From: Pseudomonas sp. B21-056
GTDB lineage: Bacteria > Pseudomonadota > Gammaproteobacteria > Pseudomonadales > Pseudomonadaceae
Reading direction: 5' to 3'
Length of the DNA: 64,000 nucleotides
NCBI RefSeq assembly: GCF_026016325.1
Contig: NZ_CP087203.1
Location: forward strand, 6,014,001 to 6,078,000
Both the position numbers and the translations under genes were made by a program. Below, piece after piece: positions 9,264 through 17,661 of this stretch (the stretch's first letter is position 1; every line of letters starts with the position of its first letter). The notes beneath the pieces are model-generated. The model saw nothing but the letters and a program-made list of their open reading frames with translations, was not told where the DNA came from and made no database searches.

Positions 9264-10268
9264 ATGACGCCTCTCGAAACCAAGCGCCCGCTGCAGCTCA
9301 ACGATCAGGGCCAGCTGCGGCACTTCCTGTCCCTCGACGGCCTGCGCCGCGAACTGCTGACGGAAATCCTCGACACTGCCGACTCGTTCCTCGAAGTCGG
9401 CGCCCGGGCGGTGAAGAAAGTCCCGTTGTTGCGCGGCAAGACCGTGTGCAACGTGTTCTTCGAAAACTCCACCCGCACCCGCACCACCTTCGAACTGGCG
9501 GCCCAGCGGCTTTCGGCGGACGTGATCACCCTCAACGTATCGACGTCCTCGGCGAGCAAGGGCGAAACCCTGCTCGACACCCTGCGCAACCTCGAAGCCA
9601 TGGCCGCGGATATGTTTGTCGTGCGTCATGGTGACTCCGGCGCCGCACACTTCATTGCCGAGCACGTCTGCCCGCAGGTGGCGATCATCAACGGCGGCGA
9701 CGGCCGTCACGCCCACCCGACCCAGGGCATGCTCGACATGCTGACCATCCGCCGGCACAAGGGCAGCTTCGAAAACCTCTCGGTGGCCATCGTCGGCGAC
9801 ATCCTGCACTCGCGGGTGGCTCGCTCGAACATGCTCGCCCTCAAGACCCTCGGTTGCCCGGACATCCGCGTGATCGCACCGAAGACCCTGCTGCCCATCG
9901 GCGTCGAGCAGTACGGCGTGAAGGTCTACACCGACATGACCGAAGGCCTCAAGGATGTCGACGTGGTGATCATGCTGCGCCTGCAGCGTGAGCGGATGAC
10001 CGGTGGCCTGCTGCCCAGCGAAGGCGAGTTCTACCGCCTGTTCGGCCTCACCACCGCCCGCCTGGCCGGGGCCAAGCCGGATGCCATCGTCATGCACCCG
10101 GGGCCGATCAACCGCGGCGTGGAGATCGAGTCGGCGGTGGCCGACGGGCCGCATTCGGTGATCCTCAACCAGGTGACCTACGGCATCGCCATCCGCATGG
10201 CCGTGCTGTCCATGGCCATGAGCGGGCAAACGGCCCAGCGCCAATTCGACCAGGAGAACGCCCAGTGA
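9264..10268 (+). CDS. pyrB: Aspartate carbamoyltransferase catalytic subunit
   Basis: PyrB condenses carbamoyl phosphate and aspartate, the committed step of de novo pyrimidine synthesis. The 334-aa protein has the carbamoyl-phosphate loop [16 protein letters not shown] (STRTR at residues 69-73), the [13 protein letters not shown] segment and MLRLQRERM. Residues 1-25 are an N-terminal extension typical of the Pseudomonas class A enzyme, which holds the nucleotide effector site. The last bases overlap the GTG start of pyrC' (GTGA), consistent with assembly of a PyrB-PyrC' dodecamer. Confidence 0.97.
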   Translation: MTPLETKRPLQLNDQGQLRHFLSLDGLRRELLTEILDTADSFLEVGARAVKKVPLLRGKTVCNVFFENSTRTRTTFELAAQRLSADVITLNVSTSSASKGETLLDTLRNLEAMAADMFVVRHGDSGAAHFIAEHVCPQVAIINGGDGRHAHPTQGMLDMLTIRRHKGSFENLSVAIVGDILHSRVARSNMLALKTLGCPDIRVIAPKTLLPIGVEQYGVKVYTDMTEGLKDVDVVIMLRLQRERMTGGLLPSEGEFYRLFGLTTARLAGAKPDAIVMHPGPINRGVEIESAVADGPHSVILNQVTYGIAIRMAVLSMAMSGQTAQRQFDQENAQ

Positions 10269-11536
10269 AGCTCAGCATTCTCGGCGCACGCGTGATCGAT
10301 CCGGCCAGCGGCCTGGATCAAGTGACTGACATTCATATCGATGCCTGCAAGATCGTCGCCCTGGGCGTCGCACCCGCCGGCTTCGTGGCGGTCGAAACCC
10401 TCGACGCCCAAGGCCTGGTGGCCGCCCCCGGCCTGGTCGACCTGAACGTCGCCCTGCGCGAACCCGGCTACAGCCGCAAGGGCAGCATCGTCAGCGAAAC
10501 CCGGGCAGCGGCCGCCGGTGGCGTGACCAGCCTGTGCTGCCCGCCGCAGACCAAACCGGTGCTGGACACCTCGGCCGTGGCCGAACTGATCCTCGACCGC
10601 GCCCGCGAGGCCGGCAACACCAAGGTTTTCCCGATCGGCGCGTTGAGCAAAGGCCTCGACGGCGAGCAACTGGCAGAGCTGATAGCGTTGCGTGACGCCG
10701 GTTGCGTGGCATTCGGCAACGGCCTGAACAGCTTCCGCAACACCCGTACCCTGTGCCGCGCCCTGGAATACGCAGCGACCTTCGGCCTGACGGTGATCTT
10801 CAACTCCCAGGACCACGACTTGGCCGAAGGTGGCCTGGCCCACGAAGGCCCGACCGCCAGCTTCCTCGGCCTGCCGGGCATTCCGGAAACCGCCGAGACC
10901 GTGGCCCTGGCCCGTGACCTGCTGCTGGTGGAACAAAGCGGCGTGCGTGCGCACTTCAGCCAGTTGACCAGTGCCCGCGGCGCAGCGTTGATTGCCCAGG
11001 CCCAGGCCCGCGGCCTGCCGGTCACCGCCGATGTGGCGCTGTACCAACTGATTCTGACCGACGAAGCGCTGATCGATTTCAACAGCGTCTACCACGTCCA
11101 GCCACCGCTGCGCACCCGTGCCGACCGGGATGGCTTGCGCGAGGCGGTGAAATCCGGGGTGATCTCAGCCATCTCCAGCCATCACCAACCCCACGAGCGC
11201 GATGCCAAGCTGGCCCCCTTCGGCGCGACCGAACCGGGCATCAGCAGCGTCGAACTGCTGCTGCCGCTGGCGATGACACTGGTGGAAGACGGCCTGCTCG
11301 ACCTGCCGACCCTGCTGGCGCGCCTGAGCGCCGGCCCGGCCAATGCGCTGCAATTGCCTGCTGGGAAGCTGGCGGTGGGTGCGGCAGCGGACCTGGTGCT
11401 GTTTGATCCAGCGGCCTCCACCGTGGCCGGCGAGGCCTGGCGCTCCAAGGGCGACAACTGCCCGTTCCTGGGCCACAGCCTGCCGGGTGTGGTGCGTTAT
11501 ACCCTGATGGATGGGCGGGTTACTCACCAGGCCTGA
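10265..11536 (+). CDS. pyrC': PyrC', catalytically inactive dihydroorotase-like subunit of ATCase
   Basis: This 423-aa amidohydrolase-fold protein is needed to assemble active aspartate carbamoyltransferase but should not itself act as a dihydroorotase. The metal-binding HxH of active enzymes (D-x-H-V-H-L-R-E-P-G) is replaced by [10 protein letters not shown], and the catalytic Asp region (DHAPH in active enzymes) reads [13 protein letters not shown] at 10265 is the start because it overlaps the pyrB stop by four bases and keeps the family N-terminus [14 protein letters not shown] functional pyrC is expected elsewhere in the genome. Confidence 0.94.
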   Translation: MKLSILGARVIDPASGLDQVTDIHIDACKIVALGVAPAGFVAVETLDAQGLVAAPGLVDLNVALREPGYSRKGSIVSETRAAAAGGVTSLCCPPQTKPVLDTSAVAELILDRAREAGNTKVFPIGALSKGLDGEQLAELIALRDAGCVAFGNGLNSFRNTRTLCRALEYAATFGLTVIFNSQDHDLAEGGLAHEGPTASFLGLPGIPETAETVALARDLLLVEQSGVRAHFSQLTSARGAALIAQAQARGLPVTADVALYQLILTDEALIDFNSVYHVQPPLRTRADRDGLREAVKSGVISAISSHHQPHERDAKLAPFGATEPGISSVELLLPLAMTLVEDGLLDLPTLLARLSAGPANALQLPAGKLAVGAAADLVLFDPAASTVAGEAWRSKGDNCPFLGHSLPGVVRYTLMDGRVTHQA

Positions 11537-11550
11537 CACCCTGTCGCGTC

Positions 11551-11644
11551 TATCGCGAGCAGGCTCGCTCCCACATTGGATTTGAGGTGCTCACACGATA
11601 CTGTGGGCACTGGAGATCCCTGTGGGAGCGAGCCTGCTCGCGAT
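11551..11644. repeat. REP doublet in reverse arrangement at convergent gene ends
   Basis: TATCGCGAGCAGGCTCGC begins at 11551 and its inverse ends at 11644, so the doublet has its unit order swapped relative to 3811 or 7475. It lies between the convergent pyrC' and TM2 genes. Confidence 0.88.
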
Positions 11645-11659
11645 GGGCGCAACCCGGCC

Positions 11660-12088
11660 TTACTGAAAAGCCCCCCGCTTCTGCGCATTGCGAATCGAAA
11701 CCTGGTCGTTCAGCGTCCAGAAGTCATACAGCACCCCCAGGAAAAACACCCCGCCGGTCAGCAGGTAAATGATCCCGCTGAGCCATTTGCCCTGATACAT
11801 GCGATGCACGCCGAACACCCCGAGAAACGTCAACAGGATCCACGCCACCGTGTATTCGATGGGGCCCGGGATAAAGCGCAGGTCCGCTTCGCGGTCCATG
11901 GCTGGAATCAGGAACAGGTCGATCAGCCAGCCGATGCCCAGCAGGCCGAAGGTGAAGAACCAGATCGTGCCGGTGACGGGCTTGCCGTAGTAGAAACGAT
12001 GGGCCCCGGTGAAACCGAAAATCCAGAGCAGATACCCGATGATTTTGCTGTGGGTATCGCGGGTGGCATCCAGCTGATAGCTGTTCAT
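11660..12088 (-). CDS. TM2 domain-containing membrane protein
   Basis: This is a 142-aa integral membrane protein of unknown function with two TM2-like units. The first unit is YLLWIFGFTGAHRFYYGKP with GLLGIGWLIDLFLIPAM; the second is ILLTFLGVFGVHRMYQGKW with TGGVFFLGVLYDFWTL. Each carries the conserved G-x-H-R-(F/M)-Y turn and a helix ending in an Asp. About four membrane helices are expected. The gene stands alone on the minus strand; 12089-12337 upstream holds its promoter region and a small GCCCCG/CGGGGC hairpin at 12189-12205, with nothing else I can name. Confidence 0.88.
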   Translation of the reverse strand: MNSYQLDATRDTHSKIIGYLLWIFGFTGAHRFYYGKPVTGTIWFFTFGLLGIGWLIDLFLIPAMDREADLRFIPGPIEYTVAWILLTFLGVFGVHRMYQGKWLSGIIYLLTGGVFFLGVLYDFWTLNDQVSIRNAQKRGAFQ

Positions 12089-12337
12089 GAATGGCCTCTT
12101 TTGCCTCGATAGATAAATTTGTTCAGTTTATTTGTGACTTTTGTGTGTCTGGCCGACAAGCGGTCCTGGGCGACTTGAGCGTGGCGAAGCCCCGTATTCC
12201 GGGGCCTGTGTCGGACAGTCGGGTCAAAGTGGCGCAACTTCAGGGGTTGTACCCAGGGTTTCGAATCGACCAACGGCCTCGGAATCGCAAAAAAAGCTGT
12301 TATAAAGTTGCGCGCTAACCTTTAAGAGCCCTGCCTA

Positions 12338-12949
12338 ATGCGTCCATTTTTCAAGACATGGCTAACCATCTGCCTATTATTGCCCCTGGCCGCCCACGCC
12401 ACCAATCGTGAGCAACGTCTTCCCAACGTCAACGGCTACACCCCCAAATCCCATGTTTCTGCTTCTTCGAGCAAGAACAAGCCAAGCGTCCAGTATACGA
12501 ACACTGGCAACAGCAAGCTGGTTCCGCCCATGGCGACCAAGGCGAGCAGCAACGTATTGAGCCGTGCCGTGAATGTACTCGGCACACCTTATCGTTGGGG
12601 CGGCAGCAGCCCAAGTAAAGGCTTCGATTGCAGCGGCCTGGTGAAATACGCCTTCAACGACGCCACTTTCGACCTGCCACGCACCTCGAATGCCATGGCA
12701 GCCGGTCACGGTGAGAAAGTCGAGCGCAAGGACCTCAAGCCCGGCGACCTGATTTTCTTCAAGCTCAAGAGCCGCCGGGTCAACCACGTGGCCATCTACC
12801 TGGGCAACGACCGCTTCATCCACGCACCGCGTCGTGGCAAGTCGGTGACCATCGACACCCTGAACAAACCGTACTGGGACACCCACTACGTGGTTGCCAA
12901 GCGGGTGTTGCCGAAAGAGCCGGGCGGGATGCGGGTCGTCCAGCGCTGA
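12338..12949 (+). CDS. NlpC/P60 family peptidoglycan endopeptidase
   Basis: This is a predicted secreted cysteine peptidase that cuts peptide stems of peptidoglycan. The 203-aa protein starts with a signal peptide (MRPFFKTWLTICLLLPLAAHA), followed by a low-complexity Ser/Asn/Lys linker to about residue 70 and an NlpC/P60 domain at about 75-195. The catalytic Cys is in GFDCSGLVKYAF, the His in RRVNHVAIYLG and the third polar His in DRFIHAPRRG. The layout resembles Spr/MepS-like hydrolases, but no lipobox is evident. The downstream IS element begins 23 bases after its stop. Confidence 0.93.
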   Translation: MRPFFKTWLTICLLLPLAAHATNREQRLPNVNGYTPKSHVSASSSKNKPSVQYTNTGNSKLVPPMATKASSNVLSRAVNVLGTPYRWGGSSPSKGFDCSGLVKYAFNDATFDLPRTSNAMAAGHGEKVERKDLKPGDLIFFKLKSRRVNHVAIYLGNDRFIHAPRRGKSVTIDTLNKPYWDTHYVVAKRVLPKEPGGMRVVQR

Positions 12950-12972
12950 TGATCGTTCCCACGCGGAAGCGT

Positions 12973-14259
12973 CACTAGTGTCCGGTAAAAACTGAAGGGG
13001 GAGCTTGCTCCCCCTTGCTGTACCTGCCTTTGAGCGATACTCGGCTTTTTCAGACTCGATTCCGGCTATGTTCAGCAGCACTCGCTTTTCACAAATGCTC
13101 CAAGCACTCCCTCATCAGTTGTTCAAAAATGCAGTCAAACGCTGTGGCGCTGATCGTTATGCCAAGCAATTCAGCTCTTGGGATCTGCTCGTCACGCTGA
13201 TCTTTGGTCAGATAACACAAGCCAGCAGCCTGCGCGCCTTGGCGACAGCATCGCAATCGCTGGAACCTCACCATTATCATCTCAACGCTCGCAGCATGGT
13301 TCGCTCAACGCTTTGTGATGCCTTGAGCAAACGCAGTTCAGAGCCTTTTCGGCTGGCCTGCGAGCACTTGCTGCAGGGCGTTGGCCGCAAGCAGCGCAAG
13401 TCCCTGGAAGCGATGGTCACGCTGATCGACTCGACCTCAATCACCTTGCGCGGTCCCGGCTTCGACGACTGGACCGCTGCGACGAAAACCCGCATAACAC
13501 AAGGCCTGAAGGTGCATGTGGCAATTGATCCACGACAAACAGCACCCACTTACGTGAACATCACTGCCGCCAACGTCAATGACCTGAGTGACGCCCTGAC
13601 CATGCCGCTTGAAGCAGGCATCACGTACGTTTTCGACAAGGGATACTGCGATTACAACTGGTGGCACCAGATTGATCAGGTGGGGGCGTTCTTCGTCACA
13701 CGACTCAAAAAAATGCCAATGTGAATCACGTAGAGGATCTGAACAGAGGGGAAAATGCCGACTTCATAGAGTCGGACGAAGCCGTGCGATTTGGCAAAAA
13801 ACACCTGAATACACGACGGTTAAATCACTATCACGACCAAACCGTACGTCGGGTCCAGGTTCGTCGAGATGATCACGAAACGCCGCTGATCCTGGTGACT
13901 AATGATTTTTCACGCTCAGCTGAAGAAATTGCCGACCTGTACAAGCAGCGCTGGCAGATCGAGTTGTTCTTCAAGTGGATCAAGCAAAAACTCAAGCTCA
14001 AACGGTACTTCGGATTCTCTGAAAACGCGGTGCGTCTACAAATCTACAGCGCGCTGATCACATACCTTTTGCTGCTCCTGTATCAACAACGCTCGGCCTG
14101 CTCAGACTCACTTTCAAACTTCACTATCCGGCTGGCTCATAGCTTGTTTGAGCGCCCGCTCAGCGACACACACCGCGGATATCGAAGGCAAGAACGAACA
14201 GAGCTGAAGGCTGCCCAGGGTAGCCTTCAGCTATGAAAAGGTTTTACCGGACACTAGTG
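12973..14259 (+). mobile_element. IS4-family insertion sequence, copy 1 (disrupted)
   Basis: This 1,287-bp element is bounded by perfect 18-bp terminal inverted repeats (CACTAGTGTCCGGTAAAA and its complement). It is nearly identical to the element at 17662-18949 but one base shorter and in the opposite orientation. The flanks differ: ACGCGGAAGCGT on the left and ACGCTCTGCGT on the right, so no clean target duplication is left. Both flanks look like arms of a TTCCCACGC/GCGTGGGAA REP palindrome. Just inside the left end, a hairpin of AGGGGGAGC and GCTCCCCCT covers the first possible start codon. Confidence 0.93.
13068..14236 (+). pseudogene. IS4-family transposase, frameshifted
   Basis: This is a DDE transposase equivalent to the intact 389-aa protein of copy 2. 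The first part (13068-13724) reads from MFSSTRFSQM through LIDSTSITL (first Asp) and VFDKGYCDYNWW (second Asp), then ends prematurely after RLKKMPM. The second part (13721-14236) resumes as NHVEDLNRGENADFI and holds the YKQRWQIELFFKWIK signature with the catalytic Glu. The cause is an A7 run at about 13708-13714 where copy 2 has A8. A GTG overlaps the premature TGA (GTGA), so reinitiation or slippage on the A run could still link the halves. Otherwise it is inactive. Confidence 0.92.
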
Positions 14260-14360
14260 ACGCTCTGCGTGGGAATGCCTCTGCGGACGCTCTGCGTTCG
14301 GCTCTCAGGGGACGCGGAGCGTCCCGGGCTGCGTTCCCACGCAGAGCGTGGGAACGATCG
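14260..14360. repeat. REP palindromes of the CCCACGCNNNGCGTGGG type beside IS copy 1
   Basis: Several inverted units (GCTCTGCGTGGGAA, GGGACGC/GCGTCCC, TTCCCACGC/GCGTGGGAA) are packed in about 100 bases between the IS right end and pilT. It is the same family as the repeats at 18950-19050 and is the apparent insertion target of both IS copies. Confidence 0.82.
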
Positions 14361-14383
14361 GACAAGGGTCCGCGCCAGCATTT

Positions 14384-15418
14384 TCAGAAACTATCCGGCG
14401 TACGCGCCCGCTCCCGCGCATGTTCACGGCTGATCAAGCCCTTGGTCACCAGATCCTTCAGGCACATGTCCAGTGTCTGCATCCCCAGGGAGCCGCCGGT
14501 CTGGATCGCCGAGTACATCTGCGCCACCTTGTCCTCGCGAATCAGGTTACGAATCGCCGACGTGCCCAGCATGATTTCGTGAGCCGCAACCCGGCCGCCG
14601 CCGATCTTCTTGATCAGCGTCTGGGAAATCACCGCCTGCAATGATTCCGACAACATCGAGCGCACCATGGACTTCTCGTCCCCCGGGAACACGTCCACCA
14701 CCCGGTCGATGGTCTTGGCCGCCGAAGTGGTGTGCAACGTGCCGAAGACCAGGTGCCCGGTTTCGGCGGCGGTCAGCGCCAGGCGGATGGTTTCCAGGTC
14801 ACGCATCTCCCCCACCAGGATCACGTCTGGGTCTTCGCGCAGGGCCGAGCGCAGGGCCGTGGAAAAACCCTGGGTGTCGCGGTGCACTTCGCGCTGGTTG
14901 ATCAGGCATTTGCGCGGTTCGTGGACAAACTCGATGGGGTCCTCGATGGTAAGGATGTGGTGGTGCTTATGGGTGTTGAGGTAATCGATCATCGCCGCCA
15001 GGGTGGTGGACTTGCCGGAACCGGTCGGCCCGGTCACCAGCACCAGCCCGCGAGGGGCCTCGGTCACTTTGCGAAACACCTCGCCCATGCCCAGGTCTTC
15101 CATGGTCAGGACTTTCGACGGAATGGTCCGGAACACCGCCCCCGCGCCACGATTCTGGTTGAACGCATTGACCCGGAACCGTGCCACGCCCGGTACGTCG
15201 AAGGAAAAGTCGGTTTCCAGAAACTTTTCGTAATCTACCCGTTGCCGGTCGTTCATGATGTCGTAGATCAGTTCATGAACCTGTTTGTGGTCCAGTGCCG
15301 GCAGGTTGATCCGCCGCACATCGCCATCCACGCGGATCATCGGCGGCAGCCCGGCCGACAGGTGCAGGTCCGATGCCCCCTGTTTGGCGCTGAACGCCAA
15401 CAGTTCAGTGATATCCAT
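14384..15418 (-). CDS. pilT: Type IV pilus retraction ATPase PilT
   Basis: PilT is the hexameric cytoplasmic ATPase that powers pilus retraction and twitching. The 344-aa protein starts MDITELLAFSAKQGASDLHL. It shows Walker A GPTGSGKST (130-138), the Asp box ILTIEDPIEFVHE, Walker B DVILVGEMRDLET and the His box GHLVFGTLHTTSA. The AIRNLIRE retraction motif near the C-terminus reads SAIRNLIREDKVAQM. The start at 15418 matches family length; an upstream in-frame start at 15430 adds four residues. pilU, which follows pilT in P. aeruginosa, is absent: REP repeats and an IS come next. Confidence 0.97.
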   Translation of the reverse strand: MDITELLAFSAKQGASDLHLSAGLPPMIRVDGDVRRINLPALDHKQVHELIYDIMNDRQRVDYEKFLETDFSFDVPGVARFRVNAFNQNRGAGAVFRTIPSKVLTMEDLGMGEVFRKVTEAPRGLVLVTGPTGSGKSTTLAAMIDYLNTHKHHHILTIEDPIEFVHEPRKCLINQREVHRDTQGFSTALRSALREDPDVILVGEMRDLETIRLALTAAETGHLVFGTLHTTSAAKTIDRVVDVFPGDEKSMVRSMLSESLQAVISQTLIKKIGGGRVAAHEIMLGTSAIRNLIREDKVAQMYSAIQTGGSLGMQTLDMCLKDLVTKGLISREHARERARTPDSF

Positions 15419-15474
15419 AGCGCTCCCCAATTCCAGTAGAATGCCGCGAACCTCAGACCGCCGGCGCTTCTTTA

Positions 15475-16167
15475 ATGTCCACGATAGCAGACAACATCGC
15501 TCAGGTTAGATCGCGCATCCGCGCTGCGGAGCAGGCCGCCCACCGCGCCGCAGACAGTGTCCAACTGCTGGCCGTGAGCAAGACCAAGCCCGCCCAGGCC
15601 CTGCGCGAAGCCTTCGCCGCCGGCCTGCGGGACTTCGGCGAGAACTACCTGCAGGAAGCGCTGGGCAAGCAGGTCGCACTGACCGACCTGCCCTTGATCT
15701 GGCACTTCATCGGCCCCATTCAATCGAACAAGACGCGCGCTATCGCCGAACATTTCGACTGGGTGCATTCCGTGGATCGCTTGAAAATTGCCCAACGCCT
15801 GTCCGAGCAGCGTCCGGCCGGGTTGCCGCCGCTGAACATCTGCATTCAGGTCAACGTCAGCGGTGAAGCCAGCAAATCCGGTTGCACGCCGGAGGATCTG
15901 CCGGCCCTGGTCGATGCCATCAGCGCATTGCCACGCCTGACGCTACGCGGACTGATGGCCATCCCCGAGCCGACCGAGGAACGCGCCGCCCAGGACGCCG
16001 CCTTCGCCGCCGTCCAGCGCCTGCAAGCCAGCCTGGCCCTGCCGCTGGACACGCTGTCCATGGGCATGAGCCACGATCTCGAATCCGCCATTGCCCAAGG
16101 CGCTACCTGGGTCAGGATCGGTACCGCCCTGTTTGGTGCTCGCGACTACAGCGCTAACCCGTCGTAA
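15475..16167 (+). CDS. yggS: YggS family pyridoxal phosphate homeostasis protein
   Basis: This is a PLP-binding protein without known catalytic turnover that buffers cellular pyridoxal phosphate and affects amino-acid pools. The 230-aa single-domain TIM-barrel protein has the PLP lysine in LLAVSKTKP, plus FGENYLQEA, WHFIGPIQSNK, MAIPEP, LSMGMSHDLESAI and VRIGTALFGAR, all family hallmarks. It is divergent from pilT and followed by proC, the conserved order. Confidence 0.96.
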   Translation: MSTIADNIAQVRSRIRAAEQAAHRAADSVQLLAVSKTKPAQALREAFAAGLRDFGENYLQEALGKQVALTDLPLIWHFIGPIQSNKTRAIAEHFDWVHSVDRLKIAQRLSEQRPAGLPPLNICIQVNVSGEASKSGCTPEDLPALVDAISALPRLTLRGLMAIPEPTEERAAQDAAFAAVQRLQASLALPLDTLSMGMSHDLESAIAQGATWVRIGTALFGARDYSANPS

Positions 16168-16203
16168 GCCATGCCGACTCAACTCTTTAATCAAGGACCT
16201 GTC

Positions 16204-17022
16204 ATGAGCAACACGCGTATTGCCTTTATCGGTGCCGGCAACATGGCCGCCAGCCTGATCGGTGGCCTGCGGGCCAAGGGCCTGGAGGCTGCGCAGATCC
16301 GCGCCAGCGATCCGGGTGTCGATACCCGGACCCGGGTGAGCAGTGAGCACGGCATCGAAACCTTTGCCGACAATGCCCAGGCCATCGATGGCGCGGACGT
16401 CGTCGTGCTGGCGGTCAAGCCGCAAGCGATGAAAGCCGTGTGCGAAGCCCTTCGCCCAAGCCTCAAACCTCATCAACTGGTGGTGTCGATCGCCGCCGGC
16501 ATCACCTGCGCCAGCATGAACAAGTGGCTCGGCGAGCAGCCCATCGTGCGCTGCATGCCCAACACCCCGGCGCTGTTGCGTCAGGGCGTCAGCGGCCTGT
16601 TCGCCACCCCACAGGTCAGCACCGGACAACGCCAGCAGGCCGAAGAGCTGCTGTCGGCCGTGGGCCTGGCGCTGTGGCTGGAGACCGAGCAGCAACTGGA
16701 CGCGGTCACTGCCGTTTCCGGTTCAGGCCCGGCGTACTTCTTCCTGCTGATCGAAGCCATGACCGCCGCCGGCGAAAAACTGGGACTGCCCCGTGAGATT
16801 GCCGCGCAGCTAACCTTGCAGACGGCCCTCGGTGCAGCCCACATGGCGACCTCCAGCGACGTCGATGCGGCTGAGCTGCGCCGCCGTGTGACTTCGCCGG
16901 CCGGTACCACCGAAGCCGCCATCAAATCGTTCCAGGCCGGGGGTTTCGAAGCCCTGGTAGAAAAAGCACTCGGCGCCGCCGCGCACCGCTCGGCCGAAAT
17001 GGCCGAACAACTGGGCCAATAA
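16204..17022 (+). CDS. proC: Pyrroline-5-carboxylate reductase
   Basis: ProC performs the last step of proline synthesis, NAD(P)H reduction of pyrroline-5-carboxylate. The 272-aa protein opens with a Rossmann motif (IAFIGAGNMAASLIGGL), then VLAVKPQAM, RCMPNTPAL, and the C-terminal signature TAVSGSGPAYFFLLIEAM with VTSPAGTTEAAI. The ATG at 16204 is chosen over an open extension to 16171. It sits between yggS and yggT. Confidence 0.97.
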   Translation: MSNTRIAFIGAGNMAASLIGGLRAKGLEAAQIRASDPGVDTRTRVSSEHGIETFADNAQAIDGADVVVLAVKPQAMKAVCEALRPSLKPHQLVVSIAAGITCASMNKWLGEQPIVRCMPNTPALLRQGVSGLFATPQVSTGQRQQAEELLSAVGLALWLETEQQLDAVTAVSGSGPAYFFLLIEAMTAAGEKLGLPREIAAQLTLQTALGAAHMATSSDVDAAELRRRVTSPAGTTEAAIKSFQAGGFEALVEKALGAAAHRSAEMAEQLGQ

Positions 17023-17032
17023 GGAGCCATTC

Positions 17033-17623
17033 ATGATTGGATTGAACACCGCAGCGGTCTACGTGCTGCAAACCCTTGGCAGCCTGTACCTGCTGATCGT
17101 GCTGATGCGTTTCGTGCTGCAACTGGTCCGCGCCAACTTCTACAATCCGCTGTGCCAGTTCGTGGTCAAGGCCACCCAGCCGTTGCTCAAGCCCCTGCGC
17201 CGGATCATCCCGAGCCTGTTCGGCCTGGACATGTCGTCGCTGGTCCTGGCAATCCTCGTGCAAATGGCGCTGATGGCCCTGACCCTGCTGTTGACCTACG
17301 GCACCACCGGCAACCCGCTGCAACTGCTGATCTGGTCGATCATCGGCGTGACCGCGCTGTTCCTGAAAATTTTCTTCTTCGCCCTGATCATCAGCGTGAT
17401 CCTGTCCTGGGTCGCCCCGGGCAGCCACAACCCGGGCGCCGAGCTGGTGAACCAGGTCTGCGAACCGGCCCTGGCGCCGTTCCGCCGTATCGTGCCGAAC
17501 CTCGGCGGCCTGGATATCTCGCCGATCCTGGCGTTCATGGTGCTCAAGCTGCTCGACATGCTGGTGATCAACAACCTCGCGGCGATGACCATGATGCCGG
17601 ATATCCTGCGCGTCCTGATCTGA
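17033..17623 (+). CDS. yggT: YggT family membrane protein
   Basis: This is a 196-aa integral membrane protein with two tandem YggT repeats. It has about four or more hydrophobic helices, for example LYLLIVLMRFVLQLVRANF and ALIISVILSWVAPG. Each repeat carries an (N/V)P-L-C-Q/PLLKPLRRIIP or PALAPFRRIVP segment. The family is linked to osmotic tolerance and membrane organisation, but the mechanism is unknown. It starts ten bases after proC. An IS4 element sits 38 bases downstream, in the position where metX would otherwise follow. Confidence 0.93.
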   Translation: MIGLNTAAVYVLQTLGSLYLLIVLMRFVLQLVRANFYNPLCQFVVKATQPLLKPLRRIIPSLFGLDMSSLVLAILVQMALMALTLLLTYGTTGNPLQLLIWSIIGVTALFLKIFFFALIISVILSWVAPGSHNPGAELVNQVCEPALAPFRRIVPNLGGLDISPILAFMVLKLLDMLVINNLAAMTMMPDILRVLI

Positions 17624-17650
17624 CCTGACCCTGTGGCCTGATCCGTTCCC

Positions 17651-17661
17651 ACGCTCTGCGT
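17651..17661. repeat. Left target-site duplication of IS copy 2
   Basis: ACGCTCTGCGT at 17651-17661 is repeated exactly at 18950-18960 directly outside the terminal inverted repeats. Eleven base pairs fits the IS4 subgroup. The duplicated bases are the core of a TTCCCACGCTCTGCGTGGGA REP palindrome. Confidence 0.88.

Noticed and set aside
8463..10244. Long open frame on the minus strand (593 codons) opposite pyrR/pyrB
   Set aside because: It is antisense to clear pyrR and pyrB genes, its translation is rich in His, Gln and Arg with no domain, and long antisense frames are expected in GC-rich Pseudomonas DNA. The same applies to frames at 2490-4499, 23610-25427, 29509-31041, 39240-40946 and 49908-51845.
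12089..12337. Possible RNA gene in the gap upstream of the NlpC/P60 gene
   Set aside because: Only one small hairpin (12189-12205) without a T run and no recognisable RNA family; insufficient support.
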